Assembly: GCA_030433215.1 (NCBI GenBank)
Contig: JAUIMC010000006.1
Coordinates: 119,588 to 183,587 of the forward strand
Length of the DNA stretch: 64,000 nucleotides
From: Alphaproteobacteria bacterium
GTDB taxonomy: Bacteria; Pseudomonadota; Alphaproteobacteria; Caulobacterales; Parvularculaceae
Reading direction: 5' to 3'
The position numbers were made by a program, and so were the translations under genes. Positions 26,428 to 35,155 of the stretch are shown here, in pieces; within the stretch, counting starts at the first letter, position 1, and each line of letters begins with the position of its first letter. The notes below the pieces were generated by a model that saw only the letters and a program-made list of their open reading frames with translations, made no database searches and was not told the origin of the DNA.

Positions 26428-27746
26428 TGTCACGCGGATATTTTTCCGACATTCCCAATATCGAATTCAAGGGCCCGGAAAGCAGCGATCCGTTCTCTTA
26501 TCAATATTACGATAAGAACCGCGTCGTGCTCGGCAAGACCATGGAGGAGCATCTGCGCTTCGCCGTGTGCTACTGGCACAGCTTCTGCTGGGACGGCTTC
26601 GATATTTTCGGCGCCGGCACCTTCGAACGCCCATGGCATGCGGGCGAACTCAATCAGGAAGCCGCCGAGCACAAGCTCGACGAAGCGTTCGATTTCATCT
26701 CCAAACTCGGCGTTCCCTATTTCTGTTTCCACGATGTCGACGTCATGGCCGCGGCGGCGACCCCGAAAGAGCATGTCAAAAACCTCTCCGTCATGGTCGA
26801 CAAGATCGAAGAGAAAATGGGCGAGACCGGAATCAAGCTCCTCTGGGGCACCGCCAATCTCTTCAGCCACCCCCGTTACATGGCGGGCGGCGCCACGAAC
26901 CCCGACCCGGATGTCGCGGCTTACGCCGCCATGCAGGTGCGCAGCGCCCTTGAGGCCACGCACCGGCTTAACGGCGAAAACTACGTCCTCTGGGGCGGCC
27001 GCGAGGGGTATGACTGCGCGCTCAACACCGCCATGGGCCATGAGCTCAACCAGCTCGGGCGGTTCCTCAACATGGTCGTCGAACACAAGCACAAGATCGG
27101 CTTCAAGGGCACGGTGCTGATCGAACCGAAACCGCACGAGCCGACAAAACATCAATATGATGTGGATGTCGCCACCGTTTACGGCTTCCTCAAACGCTAC
27201 GGTCTTGAAGACGAGGTCAAGGTTAATGTGGAGGCTAACCATGCGACCCTCGCCGGCCATTCCTTCGAACACGAAATCCAGCTCGCCAACGATCTCGGCA
27301 TTTTCGGCTCCATCGACCTCAATCGCGGCGATCCCCAAAACGGGTGGGACACGGACCAGTTCCCCAATGACCTCCGCGAGATCACGCTAGCGGTCTATTA
27401 CATCCTTCAGGGCGGCGGCTTTGAAACCGGCGGCTTCAATTTCGACGCCAAGGTGCGCCGTCAGAGCATCGACGCCGAAGACCTGTGTCACGGGCATGTG
27501 GGCGCCATCGACCTGACTGCGCGGGCGCTGTTGAACGCCGCCGCGATGATCGAAGACGGCACGCTCGAAAGCTTTGTCGAGGATCGCTACGCCGGCTGGA
27601 AGTCGGGCCCCGGCGCGAAAATGCTGTCCGGCGATCTCGATCTCGCGGGGATGGCCGACTACGCCGTCGAGAACAACATCACGCCTCAACAAAAATCAGG
27701 CCGTCAGGAATATCTCGAGAACTACGTCACCAGACACACAAAATAG
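26427..27746 (+). CDS. xylA: xylose isomerase
   Basis: Interconverts D-xylose and D-xylulose in the cytosol. ATG 26427 follows AAGGAGAA and gives 439 residues, the longer class II type. Metal and catalytic residues are in [10 protein letters not shown] (catalytic His), [24 protein letters not shown] (metal-binding Glu and following Lys), [18 protein letters not shown] and [20 protein letters not shown]. Its presence shows the isomerase pathway rather than the oxidative Weimberg route used by Caulobacter. Second gene of xylBA-tal. Confidence 0.97.
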   Translation: MSRGYFSDIPNIEFKGPESSDPFSYQYYDKNRVVLGKTMEEHLRFAVCYWHSFCWDGFDIFGAGTFERPWHAGELNQEAAEHKLDEAFDFISKLGVPYFCFHDVDVMAAAATPKEHVKNLSVMVDKIEEKMGETGIKLLWGTANLFSHPRYMAGGATNPDPDVAAYAAMQVRSALEATHRLNGENYVLWGGREGYDCALNTAMGHELNQLGRFLNMVVEHKHKIGFKGTVLIEPKPHEPTKHQYDVDVATVYGFLKRYGLEDEVKVNVEANHATLAGHSFEHEIQLANDLGIFGSIDLNRGDPQNGWDTDQFPNDLREITLAVYYILQGGGFETGGFNFDAKVRRQSIDAEDLCHGHVGAIDLTARALLNAAAMIEDGTLESFVEDRYAGWKSGPGAKMLSGDLDLAGMADYAVENNITPQQKSGRQEYLENYVTRHTK

Positions 27747-27761
27747 CGGAAGGCGGCGCCC

Positions 27762-28415
27762 ATGAAATTCTTCGCGGACACCGCAGATGTTGAAGACATC
27801 AAATCGCTGAACGACGCCGGCATGATCGACGGCGTCACCACCAATCCGTCGCTGATCAAAAAGGCCGGTCGCGATTTCCGTGAGGTCATCGCCGAGATTT
27901 GCGAGGCGACGCCCGGCCCCGTCAGCGCCGAGGTGACCGCGCTCGAAGCGGACGCCATGGTGAAGGAAGGCCGTTCGCTTGCCGAACTCGCCGGCAATGT
28001 CACGGTGAAGCTGCCGCTGACCATGGACGGGCTCAAGGCCTGCCGCCGGCTCGCCGATGACGGGACGAAAGTCAACGTCACCTTGTGTTTCTCCGCCAAT
28101 CAGGCGCTGCTGGCGGCGAAAGCGGGCGCGAGCTTCATTTCGCCTTTCATCGGACGCCTCGACGACATCCATATTGACGGCCTCGCGCTCATTCAGGAAA
28201 TCCGGACGATCTACGACAATTTCGGATTCGAGACCGACATTCTCGCCGCGTCGATCCGCTCGGCCAATCACATCAAGGACTGCGCGCTGATCGGCGCGGA
28301 CGTCGCCACGGCGCCGCCGGCAGTCTTATGGTCGCTCGCAAAACACCCGCTGACCGACAAGGGCCTCGACGCCTTCTTGAAAGACTGGGCCGCGACGGGA
28401 CAGTCCATCCTCTAG
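27762..28415 (+). CDS. tal: transaldolase, short (TalC/FSA-like) type
   Basis: Transfers a dihydroxyacetone unit between sugar phosphates, moving xylulose-derived carbon through the non-oxidative pentose phosphate pathway. The 217-residue protein has the short-family N terminus [31 protein letters not shown], the Schiff-base Lys in [34 protein letters not shown] and [11 protein letters not shown]. An FSA-like aldolase activity cannot be excluded, but the xylose operon supports transaldolase. It starts 15 bases after xylA. Confidence 0.93.
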   Translation: MKFFADTADVEDIKSLNDAGMIDGVTTNPSLIKKAGRDFREVIAEICEATPGPVSAEVTALEADAMVKEGRSLAELAGNVTVKLPLTMDGLKACRRLADDGTKVNVTLCFSANQALLAAKAGASFISPFIGRLDDIHIDGLALIQEIRTIYDNFGFETDILAASIRSANHIKDCALIGADVATAPPAVLWSLAKHPLTDKGLDAFLKDWAATGQSIL

Positions 28416-28427
28416 CGGCCTGACGCC

Positions 28428-28464
28428 GAGCCGCGCGGCCCCACCCTCCCGGACCGCGCGGCTC
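28428..28464 (+). terminator. hairpin after the xylBA-tal operon
   Basis: GAGCCGCGCGG / CCGCGCGGCTC is a perfect 11-bp stem with a 15-base loop, just past the tal stop. The T-tract after it is poor, so efficiency is uncertain, but no gene reads through until cioA. Confidence 0.65.
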
Positions 28465-28610
28465 TACGTTGCCGCGACCGGTCCCGCGCCTTACGCAAAT
28501 TGACGCAAGCCCGCCGGCTCGGCTTGAAACGCGCCGGCATAAGGCGCAAGAAATTCCCATCACGCGTATCTCTTGTGAAAACGCCGGTCCGGCGAAATGA
28601 AAGACGCCTG

Positions 28611-30020
28611 ATGGAACTCGACGCTCACCTGCTCGCGCGCATCCAATTCGCGTTCACGGTCAGTTTTCACATCATTTTCCCGGCGTTCACCATCGGGCTT
28701 GCCAGCTATCTCGCGGTGCTTGAAGGGCTTTGGCTGAAGACCAAGGACGACGCCTATCTGACAGTCTATAAATTCTGGCTGACGATTTTCGCCGTCGCTT
28801 TTGCGATGGGCGTCGTCTCCGGCATTGTCATGAGTTACCAGTTCGGCACCAACTGGGGGCCGTTTGCGGAAAAGACCGGGCCGGTGCTCGGGCCGCTTCT
28901 CGCTTATGAAGTGCTGACCGCGTTCTTTCTCGAGGCCGGTTTTCTCGGCGTCATGCTGTTCGGCCTCAACCGGGTCGGCCCGAAACTACATTTCACGGCG
29001 ACTTTGCTCGTCGCGATCGGCACGCTCATCTCAGCTTTCTGGATTCTATCCGCAAACAGCTGGATGCATACGCCCGCCGGCTATCTGATCGAAGACGGGC
29101 GATATGTGCCGGGCGACTGGCTCGAGATTATTTTCAATCCCTCATTCCCCTACCGCTTCACTCATATGGTGCTCGCCGCCTATCTGACGACGGCCTTTGT
29201 CGTCGGCGCGGTCGGAGCCTGGCACCTTCTGAAAAACAAGGCCAACAAGCCGGCGCGCCTGATGTTCGCTATGGCCGTCATGATGGCGGCTGTGGTCGCG
29301 CCGTTGCAGCTTTTTGTCGGCGACATGCACGGGCTCAACACGCAGGAGCACCAGCCCATGAAGGTCGCGGCCATGGAAGGTCATTTCGAAACGCAAGAAG
29401 GCGCGCCGCTCATCCTTTTCGGCCTGCCGGATCTTGAAGAGGCGGAAACCAAATACGCCGTGGGCGTGCCGAAACTCGGCAGCCTCATCCTCGCCCATGA
29501 TCCCAATGGCGAAGTCACCGGCCTCGACGCCTTTCCGCGCGAAGACTGGCCGAATGTCCCGCTCGTTTTCTGGTGTTTCCGGATCATGGTGGGCGTCGGC
29601 ATGTTGATGATCGCTTTCGGCCTTGCGGGCGTCGTCAATGCGCTGCGCAAAAAGCTTTTCGAGGCGCGCTGGCACCATTATTGGGCGCTCGCCATGGGGC
29701 CGCTCGGCTTTGTTGCGATATTGGCGGGCTGGTTCGTCACGGAAGTCGGGCGCCAACCCTATGTCGTTTACGGCCTGATGCGCACCAGCGAGGCGGCCTC
29801 GCCCATCGGCGCGCCGGGCGTCGCCGGCTCGCTGCTCGGCTTTTTCATCGTCTATCTCATCGTGTTCTCGGCGGGTGTTTTTTATATTCTCCGGCTGATG
29901 CGCCGCACGCCGGGCGCCGATCCGGAAAAACCGCTGAAGGAAGGACCGTTGCGCCCGAGCCATCTGGCCGACGAGATCCTTGACCAGGGCGAAACGGGTG
30001 CGGGAGCGGAGCATGCTTGA
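28611..30020 (+). CDS. cioA: cytochrome bd quinol oxidase subunit I, CioA (cyanide-insensitive) type
   Basis: Inner-membrane terminal oxidase subunit that oxidises quinol and reduces oxygen to water. ATG 28611 gives 469 residues, about 9 helices. Conserved elements are ARIQFAFTVSFHIIFPAFTIG with the first haem His, FGTNWGPFAEKTGPVLGPLLAYEVLTAFFLEAGFLG, THMVLAAYLTTAFVVG with a second haem His, GDMHGLNTQEHQPMKVAAMEGH (short Q-loop) and GWFVTEVGRQPYVVYGLMRTSEA. The short Q-loop and GLNTQEHQP pattern point to the CIO subgroup. The open frame extends upstream to 28500 but without family similarity. Translationally followed by cioB eight bases before its own stop. Confidence 0.93.
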   Translation: MELDAHLLARIQFAFTVSFHIIFPAFTIGLASYLAVLEGLWLKTKDDAYLTVYKFWLTIFAVAFAMGVVSGIVMSYQFGTNWGPFAEKTGPVLGPLLAYEVLTAFFLEAGFLGVMLFGLNRVGPKLHFTATLLVAIGTLISAFWILSANSWMHTPAGYLIEDGRYVPGDWLEIIFNPSFPYRFTHMVLAAYLTTAFVVGAVGAWHLLKNKANKPARLMFAMAVMMAAVVAPLQLFVGDMHGLNTQEHQPMKVAAMEGHFETQEGAPLILFGLPDLEEAETKYAVGVPKLGSLILAHDPNGEVTGLDAFPREDWPNVPLVFWCFRIMVGVGMLMIAFGLAGVVNALRKKLFEARWHHYWALAMGPLGFVAILAGWFVTEVGRQPYVVYGLMRTSEAASPIGAPGVAGSLLGFFIVYLIVFSAGVFYILRLMRRTPGADPEKPLKEGPLRPSHLADEILDQGETGAGAEHA

Positions 30021-31014
30021 CCTGCCGACAATCTGGGCCGGGCTCATCTGCATTGCACTGCTCGCCTATGTGGTGCTCGACGGGTTCGATCTCGGCGTCG
30101 GCATTCTTTTTCCGTTGGGCCGCAACAAGGACGAGCGCGACGTCATGATGAACAGTGTCGCGCCGGTCTGGGACGGCAACGAGACCTGGCTCGTGCTGGG
30201 CGGCGGCGGGCTGTTCGCCGCCTTCCCGCTGGCTTATTCCGTCTTGCTCACTGCGTTTTACGCGCCGGTCATCGCGATGCTGCTGGCGCTGATCCTGCGC
30301 GGCGTCGCCTTTGAATTCCGCTTCCGGACAGAGCGCGCCCGCAAATACTGGGACTGGGCGTTTATCGGGGGATCGACCGCCGCCGCCTTTTTTCAAGGCG
30401 TCATGATCGGCGCCTTCGTGCAGGGCGTCGCGGTCGAGGACGGCGCTTATGGGGGCGGCTGGTTCGACTGGCTGTCGCCTTTCAGCCTGCTTTGCGGCGT
30501 GGGGCTTGTCGCCGGCTATGCGTTGCTGGGCGCGTCCTGGCTCGTCATCAAGACCGAAGGTGAAATCCAGGCGCGTATGCGCGCCTTGCAGCTTCCCCTC
30601 GGGGCCGCTGTCATTCTCTTGATCGGACTTGTCAGCACGGGAACGATTTTCGAAAATGAATGGGTGCGCGAGCGCTGGTTCAATCTCGGCTCCTATGTTT
30701 TCCTCTGGATCATCCCGATTTTCACAGCGGCGCTCGCCGGCGCCTTTTTCCTGGCGGTGCGCGCCAAAAAGGAAGTGACGCCTTTCCTCCTGACGCTCGG
30801 CCTCTTCGGCATGTCCTTCGCCGGTCTCGCGGCAAGCCTGTCGCCTTACATGATCCCGCCCGCGATCACCTATTACGAAGCCGCTAATCCCGATTCGAGC
30901 CTTGCCTTCATGCTGGTCGGCGCGCTCATTCTTCTCCCGGTGATTCTCGGCTATACCGGCTACGCCTACTGGATTTTTCGCGGCAAGGTTAAGGTGGGAG
31001 AAGGATATCACTAA
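30013..31014 (+). CDS. cioB: cytochrome bd quinol oxidase subunit II, CioB type
   Basis: Second integral membrane subunit, 333 residues and 8 helices, that pairs with CioA. Family blocks are AYVVLDGFDLGVGILFPLGR, MNSVAPVWDGNETWLVLGGGGLFAAFPLAY, ILRGVAFEFRFR and SLSPYMIPPAITYYEAA. ATG 30013 follows GGGAGCGGAG and overlaps the end of cioA. Its TAA stop overlaps the ATG of a small third gene by one base (TAATG). Confidence 0.94.
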   Translation: MLDLPTIWAGLICIALLAYVVLDGFDLGVGILFPLGRNKDERDVMMNSVAPVWDGNETWLVLGGGGLFAAFPLAYSVLLTAFYAPVIAMLLALILRGVAFEFRFRTERARKYWDWAFIGGSTAAAFFQGVMIGAFVQGVAVEDGAYGGGWFDWLSPFSLLCGVGLVAGYALLGASWLVIKTEGEIQARMRALQLPLGAAVILLIGLVSTGTIFENEWVRERWFNLGSYVFLWIIPIFTAALAGAFFLAVRAKKEVTPFLLTLGLFGMSFAGLAASLSPYMIPPAITYYEAANPDSSLAFMLVGALILLPVILGYTGYAYWIFRGKVKVGEGYH

Positions 31015-31145
31015 TGTCAGAACGCAATGATATTCCTGTCTGGAAAAAACTCGGCTGGTTTGTCTTATTCTGGCTCGCCGGGGTCGGCGGCGTCCTGCTT
31101 CTGGCGTCCTTTCTGAAGCTTGCCATGGGAAGTTTCGCCGCCTGA
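31014..31145 (+). CDS. DUF2474-type small membrane subunit of the CIO oxidase
   Basis: A 43-residue protein beginning MSERNDIPVWKKLGWFVLFW and consisting of one membrane helix (about residues 14-38) with a charged N-terminal tail. The ATG shares a base with the cioB stop and AAGGTGGGAGAAGGA provides a ribosome site. DUF2474 proteins are known to sit right after CioAB and are thought to be analogues of CydX, needed for assembly or stability of the oxidase. Too small for most gene callers; position and sequence together make it convincing. Confidence 0.85.
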   Translation: MSERNDIPVWKKLGWFVLFWLAGVGGVLLLASFLKLAMGSFAA

Positions 31146-31302
31146 AGCGCTACGCGCCTGCCGCGTCGCAGGATTCCCGTTCAAGGCTTGATAAATCCAT
31201 GAGATAGTTGACATAGTGGGGCCCTGTGGCGCGCCTTGCCAAAGGCCGGAACGCCGGCGGCGTTCAGCATGAAGCCGGTTGCAGAGAACAGGAAGACCGA
31301 TC

Positions 31303-31836
31303 TTGTCAAAATCCACTCCAGCGATCGCCGAACAAAACAATAACGCCGCACGACAAAACGCTCTGCCCTCCCGCGAAGACTATCCAACGCGCGACTTGCG
31401 CTTGACGATGTCCATCGTCCGCACCGGCCGCGTGTGGCGATCCATCGTTGACGAGCATTTGCGCCAGATCGGACAGAGCGCATCGCGCATGGAAGTGATG
31501 GCGACGATTTATTATTCGCCGCCCTATACGACCCAGATACAGATCGCCAAGCGGATCGGCATTGAAGGCCCGACCCTGACGCGCACGCTCGACATGCTCG
31601 AAGCCGACGGCCTTGTGGAGCGCCTGCCCGACCCTTCCGACCGCCGCAACAAACATTTGCGCGTCACGGAAGACGGCGTCGCCGCCCTGAACGACATCAT
31701 GGCCATCGCGGACAAGCTTCGCGACCGCCTGCTCGCCGGCATCCCGCCCGAAGAGACAGAAATCGCCAACAAGCTGCTCGCCCTCATGCAGGGCCGGCTG
31801 GACGAAGGACTGCCGCCGCCCGAAGGCGAAGCGTGA
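31303..31836 (+). CDS. MarR-family transcriptional regulator
   Basis: A 177-residue winged-helix regulator. The MarR fold is visible from about residue 40: SIVRTGRVWRSIVDEHLRQIGQSASRMEVM, then the recognition segment TTQIQIAKRIGIEGPTLTRTLDMLEADGLVERL, then the wing PDPSDRRNKHLRVTEDG. I favour TTG 31303, which has GGAAG seven bases upstream; TTG 31279 is an alternative. It precedes the thiamine-diphosphate enzyme gene by 28 bases on the same strand and may regulate it or the neighbouring cioAB genes. Effector unknown. Confidence 0.88.
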   Translation: MSKSTPAIAEQNNNAARQNALPSREDYPTRDLRLTMSIVRTGRVWRSIVDEHLRQIGQSASRMEVMATIYYSPPYTTQIQIAKRIGIEGPTLTRTLDMLEADGLVERLPDPSDRRNKHLRVTEDGVAALNDIMAIADKLRDRLLAGIPPEETEIANKLLALMQGRLDEGLPPPEGEA

Positions 31837-31864
31837 CCAGCGGGCTCCCGCCGGATATCCGATT

Positions 31865-33496
31865 ATGAAAGCATGCGATGCAATTGCGGAGATCCTCAAG
31901 CGCGAAGGCGTGGACGTGCTGTTCGGCTATCCGCGCAACGCGCTGCTTGAGGCGGCGGCGCGCGCCGACATCCGCACGATCATTCCGCGCCAGGAGCGCA
32001 CGGGGCTTCATATGGCCGACGCCCTGTCGCGCCTCACCCGCGGCGAGCGCATAGGCGTTTTCTGCTGCCAGCACGGGCCAGGAACGGAAAGCGCTTATGG
32101 CGGCGTTGCACAGGCTTTTTCAGAATCTGTCCCGCTCCTGTTTCTGCCCGGCGGCTATCCGACCGCAACCGCTCATGTGGGCCGCAACTACAACGCCGTG
32201 CGCAATATGGGCGCCATCACGAAGTCGGCGGAACCGCTGACGGCGCCGGCGCAGACAAGCGCCGTGATGCGCCGCGCTTTCACGCAATTGCGCAATGGGG
32301 CACCGGGGCCGGCGCTGGTGGAGTTGCCTTTCGATCTTCTCGAAGCTGACGGCGCCGATGCGGGCTATGCGCCCGCGCCGCGCGGGCGCTACGCGCCTGA
32401 TGGCGAAAGCGTCGCCAGGGCGGCGGAAATTTTATGCGCCGCCAAACGCCCTGTGATCTATGCGGGACAGGGCGTTCACTGGGCGAACGCTTATGATGAA
32501 CTGCGCGCGCTTTCGGAACTGCTCGCCATTCCCGTCTGCACGAGCCTGCCGGGCAAAAGCAGTTTCGATGAAACGCATGCCCTGTCGCTCGGTTCCGGCG
32601 GCGCGGCGATGCCCCATGCGGTGCGGCGCTTTCTCGACGAAGCCGATGTAATTTTCGGCGTCGGTTGCAGCTTCACGGCGACGCCTTTCGGCGTGCGCAT
32701 GCCCGAAGGAAAGCGCGTCATTCATGCGACGCTGGATCCGGCGGCGCTCAATCGCCAGGTGCCCGCGGAGGTCGCACTGATCGGCGATGCGAAACTGACG
32801 CTTTCCGCTTTGCTCGAGGCATGCCGTACCCATTACGGCGCCGCGCCGCGCGACCGCAGCGCCGTCGCCAGCGAAATTGAAACGGTGTCGGCGGCGTGGA
32901 TGCAGCAATGGCTGGCGAAACTCACCAGCAACGAAACGCCGATGACGCCCTATCGCGTCCTTTGGGACCTTCAACATACTGTCGACGTTGCAAACACAAT
33001 CATCACCCATGACGCCGGCAGCCCGCGGGATCAGTTGAGCCCGTTCTGGAAAACCACAACGCCCCTCAGCTATATCGGCTGGGGCAAGTCAACCCAGCTC
33101 GGCTACGGCCTCGGCCTCGCCATGGGCGCGAAGCTCGCCTGTCCCGACAAGCTGTGCATCAATGTCTGGGGCGACGCCGCCATCGGCTTTACGGGCATGG
33201 ATTTCGAGACGGCGGTGCGCGAACGCCTGCCGGTTCTCTCGATCCTGCTGAACAATTCCTCTATGGCGATGGAGCTGAATGTCATGCCTGTCGCGACGCA
33301 GAAATTCCGCTCGACAGATGTTTCCGGCCATTACGCCGATTTCGCAAAAGCCCTCGGTGGCTATGGCGAACGCATCACGGCAGTCGAAGACATTATTCCC
33401 GCCATCAAGCGCGGCGTCGAAGCGACGGAACGCGGCCAGCCGGCCCTGCTCGAATTCATAACTGCGCAGGAGCTCGACTTCTCCCGTTACCCTTAA
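31865..33496 (+). CDS. thiamine-diphosphate-dependent enzyme, acetolactate synthase-like, substrate unknown
   Basis: A 543-residue cytosolic ThDP enzyme of the pyruvate oxidase/decarboxylase superfamily. The Pyr domain has the activating Glu in IIPRQERTGLHMADALSR (about residue 43), the central domain follows, and the PP domain binds Mg-ThDP through NVWGDAAIGFTGMDFETA ending LLNNSS; it has GDA where most members have GDG. The protein is a member of poorly characterised ThDP proteins often annotated simply as thiamine pyrophosphate-requiring enzyme. It lacks FAD-type acetolactate synthase hallmarks that I can point to. Convergent with a second ThDP enzyme gene, preceded by a MarR gene. Confidence 0.85.
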   Translation: MKACDAIAEILKREGVDVLFGYPRNALLEAAARADIRTIIPRQERTGLHMADALSRLTRGERIGVFCCQHGPGTESAYGGVAQAFSESVPLLFLPGGYPTATAHVGRNYNAVRNMGAITKSAEPLTAPAQTSAVMRRAFTQLRNGAPGPALVELPFDLLEADGADAGYAPAPRGRYAPDGESVARAAEILCAAKRPVIYAGQGVHWANAYDELRALSELLAIPVCTSLPGKSSFDETHALSLGSGGAAMPHAVRRFLDEADVIFGVGCSFTATPFGVRMPEGKRVIHATLDPAALNRQVPAEVALIGDAKLTLSALLEACRTHYGAAPRDRSAVASEIETVSAAWMQQWLAKLTSNETPMTPYRVLWDLQHTVDVANTIITHDAGSPRDQLSPFWKTTTPLSYIGWGKSTQLGYGLGLAMGAKLACPDKLCINVWGDAAIGFTGMDFETAVRERLPVLSILLNNSSMAMELNVMPVATQKFRSTDVSGHYADFAKALGGYGERITAVEDIIPAIKRGVEATERGQPALLEFITAQELDFSRYP

Positions 33497-33500
33497 GCGA

Positions 33501-35048
33501 TTAGGGAACGATCGCCTCGATGAGACGCGGGCCTTTTTCCGCCATGGCGTCCGCAAACGCCTTGTCGAACTCTTCCGCCGTCGTCACTTTCACAGCCGGC
33601 ACGCCGAAGCCTTCCGCGATCTGCGTCCAGCTCATATCCGGGTTGCCGAGATCGAGCAGCGACATGGCCTTGGGGCCGGGATTTTGCGCGCCCACGCGCT
33701 GTAATTCGATATTCAAGATCGCATAGCGCGAATTATTGATCAGCACCGTAACGACATCGAGCTTTTCACGCGCCATGGTCCAGAGCGCCTGCACCGTGTA
33801 AAGACCGCTGCCGTCCGCCTGTAAATTGACAACCTTGCGGTCCGGCGCCGCAATGGCCGCGCCAATGGCGAGGGGCAGCCCCTGCCCGATGGCGCCGCCG
33901 GTCAGGGTCATCCAGTCATGGCGTTTGGCGCCGGCTGTCATCGGATAAAGCGCAATGCCCGCGGTTGCGCCTTCATCGGAGACGATGGCGTCTTCGGGCA
34001 AATGCGCGGCGACAACCGCCCCCAATCCCATGACGTCAAGCGGGCCGTTTGGCGTCGGCGCCAGCGGCGCGAGCGGGCCCGGCTGAGGTTCTTTCGGCGC
34101 ATCGAGCGCATCCGCGAGCGCCGTCAATCCCGCCAGCACGTCTTCTCTCGGTTCCGCCAGCGTGATGCAGTCGGCGCCCTCGGGCACAAGCACGCTTGGC
34201 TTTTCCGGATAGGCGAAAAAGGCGACCGGCGCCGGCGCGCCGGCGAGCACCATGTGACGCACGCCATGCAACGCATCGAGCGCCGCTTCGCCGAAATAAG
34301 GCAGGCGCTCCACCAGAGGGCGGCCCGCACCGCGCTGGATGCGCGCCGGAAAGGTCTCGCAGACAAGCCTTGCGCCCGTCGCCTCTGCAATACGCGCCGC
34401 CTGGTTGAGCGCCTCTTCCGACAAAGCAGGACCGCCGAGATAGAGCACCGCCGCGTCGCCGGAGGCGAGCGCGGCGCGGGCGCTTTCGATCGCCGCGTCT
34501 TCCGGAACCCCCGGCGCAGGCGTCGCGACCGGCGCCGCGGGCAAGCCAGCCTCGCCCCAGGCCGCATCGGCCGGCACGATCAGCGTCGCGATCTGGCCGG
34601 GAAATTCGCGCGCGGCCGCAACCGCGGCGGCGCCGTCGACGGCGAGCCCTTCGGCGGAAATCGAGGAATGCACCCAGTCGGAAACGGGACCGGCGATGCC
34701 GACGATGTCCGAGGTCAGCGGCGCGTCATATTGTAAATGATAGGTCGCGTGATCGCCGACAATGTTGACGATCTGCGAGCGCGCGCGGCGGGCATTGTGA
34801 AGATTGGCGACGCCATTGCCGAGCCCCGCCCCGAGGTGGAGAAGCGTCGCGGCGGGCTTTCCGGCGATCCGCGCGTAACCATCCGCCGCGCCCGTCGCCA
34901 CGCCCTCGAACAGGCACAGGACGGCGCGCATGGATTGAGACCGGTCTATGGCGGCGACAAGCTGCATCTCGGACGTGCCGGGATTGGCGAAACAGACCTC
35001 GACGCCGCTCTCGGTCAGCGTTTCAAGCAGGGCCTCAGCTCCATTCAT
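33501..35048 (-). CDS. thiamine-diphosphate-dependent enzyme, benzoylformate decarboxylase / acetolactate synthase-like
   Basis: A 515-residue ThDP enzyme of unknown substrate, commonly labelled acetolactate synthase large subunit in related genomes. The Pyr domain shows EVCFANPGTSEMQLVAA and the conserved Glu in LCLFEGVATGAADGYARIAGK; the PP domain has GGAIGQGLPLAIGAAIA and NLQADGSGLYTVQALWTMAREK ending LINNSRYAI. The early ANPGTSE motif and DHATYHLQYDAPLTSDI resemble benzoylformate decarboxylase-type enzymes more than housekeeping IlvB, and no small-subunit gene is adjacent. It faces the other ThDP gene with only four bases between the stops. Confidence 0.85.
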   Translation of the reverse strand: MNGAEALLETLTESGVEVCFANPGTSEMQLVAAIDRSQSMRAVLCLFEGVATGAADGYARIAGKPAATLLHLGAGLGNGVANLHNARRARSQIVNIVGDHATYHLQYDAPLTSDIVGIAGPVSDWVHSSISAEGLAVDGAAAVAAAREFPGQIATLIVPADAAWGEAGLPAAPVATPAPGVPEDAAIESARAALASGDAAVLYLGGPALSEEALNQAARIAEATGARLVCETFPARIQRGAGRPLVERLPYFGEAALDALHGVRHMVLAGAPAPVAFFAYPEKPSVLVPEGADCITLAEPREDVLAGLTALADALDAPKEPQPGPLAPLAPTPNGPLDVMGLGAVVAAHLPEDAIVSDEGATAGIALYPMTAGAKRHDWMTLTGGAIGQGLPLAIGAAIAAPDRKVVNLQADGSGLYTVQALWTMAREKLDVVTVLINNSRYAILNIELQRVGAQNPGPKAMSLLDLGNPDMSWTQIAEGFGVPAVKVTTAEEFDKAFADAMAEKGPRLIEAIVP

Positions 35049-35155
35049 GACACTTCCTCTCCTTGCGGGCGCACGGTTTCGGCGGCGCTTCGGGTTCCGG
35101 GCGAACTATATGGGCTGCACGGCGCGATGCGAACCGCAAAACGCAGTCTCCCAGA

